Shown here one piece after another: positions 34,639-38,227 of a stretch of DNA of 38,227 nt (position 1 is the stretch's first letter; each line of letters starts with the position of its first letter). Position numbers and translations under genes: made by a program. The notes beneath the pieces are model-generated. The model did not search any database, had not been told where the DNA came from, and saw only the letters and a list, made by a program, of their open reading frames with translations. This DNA is from Lactococcus cremoris subsp. cremoris NBRC 100676 (lineage in GTDB: Bacteria > Bacillota > Bacilli > Lactobacillales > Streptococcaceae), in assembly GCF_001591705.1 (NCBI RefSeq), contig NZ_BCVK01000019.1, positions 1 through 38,227 on the forward strand, in the 5' to 3' direction.

Positions 34639-35229
34639 TTATCTAGGTCGTAAAAGACTAAATCGATTACCCAAAGTACTATAATCATCACCTGCTAAAC
34701 GGCCAACTGGTTTGAGTTTAGTTAGATTGACATGAAAGTTTTCCTCGTCCAATAGCTCGTCAGCAAATGAGAAATTTACCACTTCAAGAAGAACTAAATG
34801 TCCATTCTCACCCAAAGGTAAATGATGATATAATTTAGTTTCTAAGCGAACCTTTGATTCCTTTAAACTTGGAACTTGAACTTTCTGAGAAGGCACAAGC
34901 TCCAATGAAAATTCTTCTGCTTCACTAATATGCTTGGCTAGTGGTGCCGCTGTTTGATTCATTAATTCTACATTGTCTTCATTTACAAGATGAACAACTG
35001 CTTCTTTTGTTGTCAAAAGATTGTTGAGACTATCCTTATTTCCCGTGAATGAAATTGACAAAAGTGGCGGATTAGCCGAAGCGACGTTGAAAAAGCTAAA
35101 GGGGGCTACGTTGACTAAACCATCGGAATTTTGACTTGTCACCCAAGCAATCGGACGAGGAACAATACTGCCCGATAAGAGTTTATAGACTGTTTTTTCA
35201 TCGAGCTCATCTGCTTGATATGATTTCAT
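34639..35229 (-). CDS. Flavin reductase-like domain protein
   Basis: A 196-aa FMN-binding split-barrel protein of the flavin reductase (DIM6/NTAB) type: LLSGSIVPRPIAWVTSQNSDG, NVAPFSFFNVASANPPLLSISF and KHISEAEEF, the usual FMN-contact blocks. It may supply reduced flavin or act directly as a reductase or oxidoreductase. AAGGAG precedes the ATG; it starts 10 bases after the dioxygenase gene, as last gene of a four-gene operon. Role in quinone stress is inferred from context. Confidence 0.85.
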   Translation of the reverse strand: MKSYQADELDEKTVYKLLSGSIVPRPIAWVTSQNSDGLVNVAPFSFFNVASANPPLLSISFTGNKDSLNNLLTTKEAVVHLVNEDNVELMNQTAAPLAKHISEAEEFSLELVPSQKVQVPSLKESKVRLETKLYHHLPLGENGHLVLLEVVNFSFADELLDEENFHVNLTKLKPVGRLAGDDYSTLGNRFSLLRPR

Positions 35230-35239
35230 CAGTTCTCCT

Positions 35240-36409
35240 TTATTTCAGCGTTTCAACTGGAGTTCCCGCTTTATGTTCCAATACTTTTTCAACCGTCCAC
35301 AATTCATCTCTCGTACGATCACGGTGAGTATCTGAGGTATCCAAAGGACGTAAACTAGCTGCAGTTCTTGCCTTGGTTGCTTCATCTCCTGGGAATAAAT
35401 GAGGAGGCAAACTCAAAGACAAACCCGATTCTTCTTTACTTTGGTCAATCCAGAAACCAGAAGTAATCAATGCTTCTTCATAAGAATCAACAGCCCCTGA
35501 ACCAGATTTTGCCATATCAAGTGCTCCAATTCCCGGTGTATATGTCGCAATCTCAAAGAGTACACCTGGCGCAACTCTAACATATTCACTTGAGAAATAG
35601 AATCGGTCAACCAAACCTGAATGAGGCAAACGGAAGGCTTTAATGCGTTCAATCCAATAATTCAATGTTTCAGGGTTTGTTGTTCCCAATGCTAAATGGT
35701 GAATTGTACCATAACCTTGATAGGCATAGGATTCTTTTTCACCAGCTTCTTGAAGAATCAAAGCCGCCCCATTCCCACCATTGGCTCCTTCAAAAAGGTG
35801 TAAATCCCCTTCTTGACCAGCGTAACGGAATCCAAAAACTGTTTCCAAAATTGAACGAAGATTTTTGGCATTTTCCACTTTCACAAAAACTGGGCCCAGT
35901 CCAGTAATCCCATGTTCTTGCGGAACATTTGAAAGTTGCCAAGAATGCCCTTTAGAAGCATCCCCGTTATTATTTTGGTCAGAAATTAATTGATAAAGTT
36001 GACCATCAAAATCTTCAAACTCTAAGGTATTTTGACCAAACTTACTTGAAATTTCGCCATGTTTAACATGGGCATTATCAAAGCGAGTGCTCCAATAATC
36101 CAATGAAGCATCTGTGGGTACTCGGAATGAAGCGCGTTCGATATTATTAACCCCATGATTTCCTTTGGGAATATCTTTGAAATCAAAGAATGTCATATCG
36201 GCGCCATGTCCGTCTTCTTCTGTGAAAAAGAGGTGATAGGTTTCATAATCGTCTTGATTCACGGTTAATTTTGCTAGCCGAAGTCCCAAGATATTTGTAA
36301 AAAAATCATAAATTTTTTGAGCACTTGAAGTAATTGCTGTAACGTGGTGAACTCCACCAAGAGTGAGAGCTTCAGGGATTTGTGCTACTATTTTTGTTGA
36401 TTCAGTCAT
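35240..36409 (-). CDS. VOC ring-cleavage dioxygenase / glyoxalase (MhqO-like)
   Basis: A 389-aa protein made of two vicinal-oxygen-chelate modules. LGGVHHVTAI starts the first with a metal His pair, ERASFRVP the next strand; GYGTIHHLALG and GVLFEIATYTPG supply His and Glu in the second module. This matches the MhqO/MhqE/LinE-like hydroquinone dioxygenases. It probably opens aromatic rings of quinone or hydroquinone compounds using Fe2+. GGAGA precedes the ATG. In Bacillus mhqO, mhqD and mhqN form a quinone-resistance operon under MhqR, the same layout as here. Confidence 0.87.
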   Translation of the reverse strand: MTESTKIVAQIPEALTLGGVHHVTAITSSAQKIYDFFTNILGLRLAKLTVNQDDYETYHLFFTEEDGHGADMTFFDFKDIPKGNHGVNNIERASFRVPTDASLDYWSTRFDNAHVKHGEISSKFGQNTLEFEDFDGQLYQLISDQNNNGDASKGHSWQLSNVPQEHGITGLGPVFVKVENAKNLRSILETVFGFRYAGQEGDLHLFEGANGGNGAALILQEAGEKESYAYQGYGTIHHLALGTTNPETLNYWIERIKAFRLPHSGLVDRFYFSSEYVRVAPGVLFEIATYTPGIGALDMAKSGSGAVDSYEEALITSGFWIDQSKEESGLSLSLPPHLFPGDEATKARTAASLRPLDTSDTHRDRTRDELWTVEKVLEHKAGTPVETLK

Positions 36410-36476
36410 CGTTTTTTCTCCTATATTTACTATTTATTTACTGACAACCTTTAGTCAGTAAAGTTATTTTGATGAG
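36410..36476 (-). repeat. Intergenic TTACTGAC inverted repeat in the mhq operon
   Basis: TTTACTGAC-aaccttta-GTCAGTAAA (about 36437-36463) between the hydrolase and dioxygenase genes. A hairpin without T run; may adjust relative expression or stabilise mRNA ends. Confidence 0.6.
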
Positions 36477-37097
36477 TCAGTCAGCTTTCGCCAACCATTT
36501 TTTTGCGGCCATAACTTCTTCTTGCGTCAACTGATGACCGAGTGAGCTTTCAAAGATTTCAATTTGACAGCCTGAATCTTCCAAATCTCCCTTTAAATCA
36601 CCAAAATTTTCTCGAGGAACAATCCTGTCATTTGCGGCATAAGTCAGAAAAACCTGTTTCTTATCTAGCTGAATAGCTTCTTCAAATTCTTCAAGTTGCA
36701 TGCCGTGAAAAGCAATAATTTTATCAAAATTAAATTTTCCTTTGAGAAACATATTTAAGGCAACATTTGCTCCATTAGAATAACCTAAAGCAATCATTTT
36801 CTGTACATCAAGATTATGCTTTTGAGCTAAGGACTGTACTTCACTCGTTAACCAATTCGTTTCCTCATCAAGAGAATCAAGGTCAAAGTTTTCTTTAGTA
36901 AAACCACCTAAACCGCGAAGTTTAAAATATCGATTACTTCCTTGCTCATTTACTCGCCCTCGAATTGATAAAATTGGATGATGTGGAGCAATCATTTCAG
37001 CAATTTCTAACAATTGATGTTCGTCCCCACCCGTACTGTGTAGCAACAAAAGAGGAGCCAAGTTCTTGCGACCAGCTTTAAAAACATAATTTGTCAT
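36477..37097 (-). CDS. Carboxylesterase/phospholipase-like hydrolase (MhqD-like)
   Basis: A 206-aa alpha/beta hydrolase. LLLHSTGGDEHQLL oxyanion loop, nucleophile GYSNGANVAL, Asp in YAANDRIVP and His in SSLGHQLT: a full catalytic triad. The size and loop pattern match MhqD and YfhR-type carboxylesterases, thought to help remove quinone-derived esters or adducts. GGAGG lies close upstream of the ATG. Third-last gene of the operon, after the 65-aa protein. Confidence 0.86.
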   Translation of the reverse strand: MTNYVFKAGRKNLAPLLLLHSTGGDEHQLLEIAEMIAPHHPILSIRGRVNEQGSNRYFKLRGLGGFTKENFDLDSLDEETNWLTSEVQSLAQKHNLDVQKMIALGYSNGANVALNMFLKGKFNFDKIIAFHGMQLEEFEEAIQLDKKQVFLTYAANDRIVPRENFGDLKGDLEDSGCQIEIFESSLGHQLTQEEVMAAKKWLAKAD

Positions 37098-37132
37098 TTT
37101 TCCTCCTCCACTTCTCTCTACTGGATTAGATT

Positions 37133-37330
37133 TTATTTACTCAACTTGAAATATAAATCCGCAACATTTCCGCTAAATTCTTCAGCTTGTCCAGAGATTA
37201 CAACTTCAAGGACTTTTGCTGAATCATCTATGGCTGGAATTTCACGATTTTGTAGCATCACGAACTCATCGACTGTAAGAAATTCTTTGGTCATTGTACG
37301 TCCATCAAGGGTTTTAAAAGTAACTTTCAT
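37133..37330 (-). CDS. 65-aa hypothetical protein, first gene of the mhq operon
   Basis: A small acidic protein, MKVTFKTLDGRTMTKEFL then FVMLQNREIPAIDDSAKV and a strand-rich second half. No membrane segment, no Cys. I do not recognise it with confidence; DUF4649-type streptococcal proteins have a similar size and feel. It has a weak ribosome site but opens the operon behind the palindromic operator, so it is likely to be made with the quinone-detoxification genes. Confidence 0.65.
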   Translation of the reverse strand: MKVTFKTLDGRTMTKEFLTVDEFVMLQNREIPAIDDSAKVLEVVISGQAEEFSGNVADLYFKLSK

Positions 37331-37357
37331 TGTTCAATCCAACTTTCTCTTCTTTAT

Positions 37358-37391
37358 GTTTACAATTGTAAACGAAAAATTCCAATGTCAA
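37358..37391 (-). promoter_or_regulatory. mhq operon promoter with perfect palindrome
   Basis: GTTTACAATTGTAAAC (37358-37373) is a perfect 16-bp palindrome overlapping the likely -10 (TACAAT, 37370-37365). TTGACA lies at 37391-37386, spacer 15 bp. A dimeric repressor, probably of MarR type, would block the -10 region. Confidence 0.72.
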
Positions 37392-37411
37392 GAGTTTTAT
37401 TTTTAAACTAC

Positions 37412-37437
37412 AAAAAAATCGACAGCTTCTGTCGATT
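37412..37437 (-). terminator. Universal stress gene terminator
   Basis: AATCGACAG-AAG-CTGTCGATT followed by T7 on the minus strand, 18 bases after the stop codon. Confidence 0.92.
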
Positions 37438-37454
37438 CTCCAAAATCATCTATA

Positions 37455-37922
37455 TTATTTGATGATTGTAACGCTACAAGGTGCATGTTTAACTACATAA
37501 ACTGCAGTAGAACCAAGTAACATTCGATCAAGGGCACCTTTACCAGATGAGCCCATTACAATCATATCAATTTCATGTTCTTTGGCAAAGTCTACAATTT
37601 CATTTTTAGCAGAACCATCGACACGAATTTCTTCAAATTTCACTTCATTGTTGATAATTGCTGAAGCTTTCTCTAAAACTTCCTTAGCTTCATTGTCTGC
37701 ACTTTCTTCAAGAACAGGAACTGCAGGAACTACTGGAATAGCAGGGGCCGGAACCACAGGTACTGGGTTCCCAGCTGCATAGATACTATTTTTATCCGTT
37801 GCATGTAAAACAAATAATTGAGCATTATCTCTTTTACAAAAAGTGATTGCTTCTTTTAATGCTGCTTCTGCCTGTTCAGAACCATCAATAGCGATTAGAA
37901 TTTTTTTATAATTTTTACTCAT
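37455..37922 (-). CDS. Universal stress protein (UspA family)
   Basis: A 155-aa UspA-fold protein: ILIAIDGSEQAEAALKEA start, C-terminal MIVMGSSGKGALDRMLLGSTAVYVVKHAPCSV. The G-x2-G-x9-G(S/T) ATP-binding pattern is present, so it belongs to the nucleotide-binding class. Residues about 50-70 form an unusual Pro/Val/Ala-rich insert (PVPVVPAPAIPVVPAVPV). I chose the ATG at 37922 (MSKNYKK) with AGGAGG 9 bases upstream; a start six codons earlier lacks one. Role: stress survival; partner unknown. Confidence 0.9.
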   Translation of the reverse strand: MSKNYKKILIAIDGSEQAEAALKEAITFCKRDNAQLFVLHATDKNSIYAAGNPVPVVPAPAIPVVPAVPVLEESADNEAKEVLEKASAIINNEVKFEEIRVDGSAKNEIVDFAKEHEIDMIVMGSSGKGALDRMLLGSTAVYVVKHAPCSVTIIK

Positions 37923-38038
37923 TGTAAGCGTCCTCCTCAATACAATTCTACGTTATTTTAGGGCTTAAGTCCAATTAAACGACGTATAATTTAGTTTATA
38001 AATTACCCGAATTGCTAGTTAATTTCATTGGAAAATAA

Positions 38039-38094
38039 ATAAGTCGTGCTATCCTAATCTTAAACCACTAAGCATTAGAAAGCGCACGACTTAT
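38039..38094 (-). repeat. Long hairpin at the window edge
   Basis: ATAAGTCGTGC (38039-38049) and GCACGACTTAT (38084-38094) form a perfect 11-bp outer stem; inside, CTAATCTTA pairs with TAAGCATTAG with one bulge. On the minus strand it is followed by TTATTTATTTT, so it may end the gene at the window edge. ATAGCAC (38105-38111) can pair with GTGCTAT of the left arm as an alternative. It does not match a known lactococcal IS end that I recall. Confidence 0.6.
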
Positions 38095-38146
38095 ATGACT
38101 TATAATAGCACACTTCCAAAAGTTTTTGTTTATTTACTGACAACCA

Positions 38147-38227
38147 TTAAGACGCTTTATCAAACGAGGGTTTCCCTTGAGGTTCAAAACCGAAAGAACG
38201 TCCATCTCGCAACATCAGATTGCTTAG
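38147..38227 (-). CDS. C-terminal end of an unidentified gene (partial)
   Basis: Twenty-six codons open at the window edge, ending in TAA (38149-38147): the visible residues include NLMLRDGRSFGF and EPQGKPSFDKAS. They look protein-like, but the piece is too short to name a family. The frame could also be chance. Confidence 0.4.
   Translation of the reverse strand, partial: LSNLMLRDGRSFGFEPQGKPSFDKAS

Noticed and set aside
1-38227. CRISPR array, prophage, IS element or conjugative region
   Set aside because: I saw no regularly spaced direct repeats, no transposase or integrase gene and no phage structural genes.

Overview
The window is chromosomal DNA of a low-GC lactic acid bacterium, almost certainly Lactococcus (L. 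lactis or L. cremoris). The calls rest on family-level recognition: HPr/enzyme I, a BcaP-type branched-chain amino acid permease, a DUF3013 protein and Cys-less L32/L33, plus strong AGGAGG-type Shine-Dalgarno sites, extended -10 promoters and a very frequent TTACTGAC motif. No prophage, insertion sequence or CRISPR array is visible. A ParB gene and a near-perfect parS site fit an origin-proximal position. Most genes lie on the minus strand.

Left part (1-6.1 kb): an MFS drug exporter and an SMR/Gdx-type exporter preceded by a riboswitch-like attenuator that may sense guanidine; a secreted DUF5648-repeat/lectin-like protein broken by one stop codon; an alpha/beta hydrolase apparently made from a leaderless mRNA; tRNA-Leu(AAG); a small bacteriocin-immunity-like protein; YbaB; and a small membrane protein.

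Central housekeeping block (6.1-21.5 kb): ptsH-ptsI, a DAHP synthase and secA; an FMN azoreductase followed by a MarR regulator, with paired operator-like sites on the azoreductase promoter; a PlsC-type acyltransferase, bcaP, a HAD phosphatase, a frameshifted TMEM175-type channel, dtd, a bactoprenol glycosyltransferase with a nonsense codon, and relA, which contains the parS site.

Right-central block (21.7-31.9 kb): a probable minus-strand operon (94-aa protein, methyltransferase, DUF1905/YdeI protein, prmA, rsmE, polysaccharide deacetylase); an ABC-F ATPase and DUF3013; then plus-strand GNAT, rarA and parB; then a COG4705-type membrane protein split into two frames.

Right part (32-38.2 kb): an SPC-motif metal P-type ATPase with a long structured leader, rpmF-rpmG (both zinc-independent), a four-gene quinone/electrophile-detoxification operon (65-aa protein, MhqD-like hydrolase, MhqO-like dioxygenase, flavin reductase) behind a perfect palindrome, a universal stress protein, and a hairpin plus a partial gene end at the edge.

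The main themes are: (i) four genes broken by single-base lesions, mostly of surface or membrane function; (ii) pervasive ACTGACA/TGTCAGT inverted repeats, used as terminators but also found inside coding regions; (iii) two leaderless-type genes; and (iv) two separate electrophile-response loci (azoR-marR and mhq) with operator-like palindromes.
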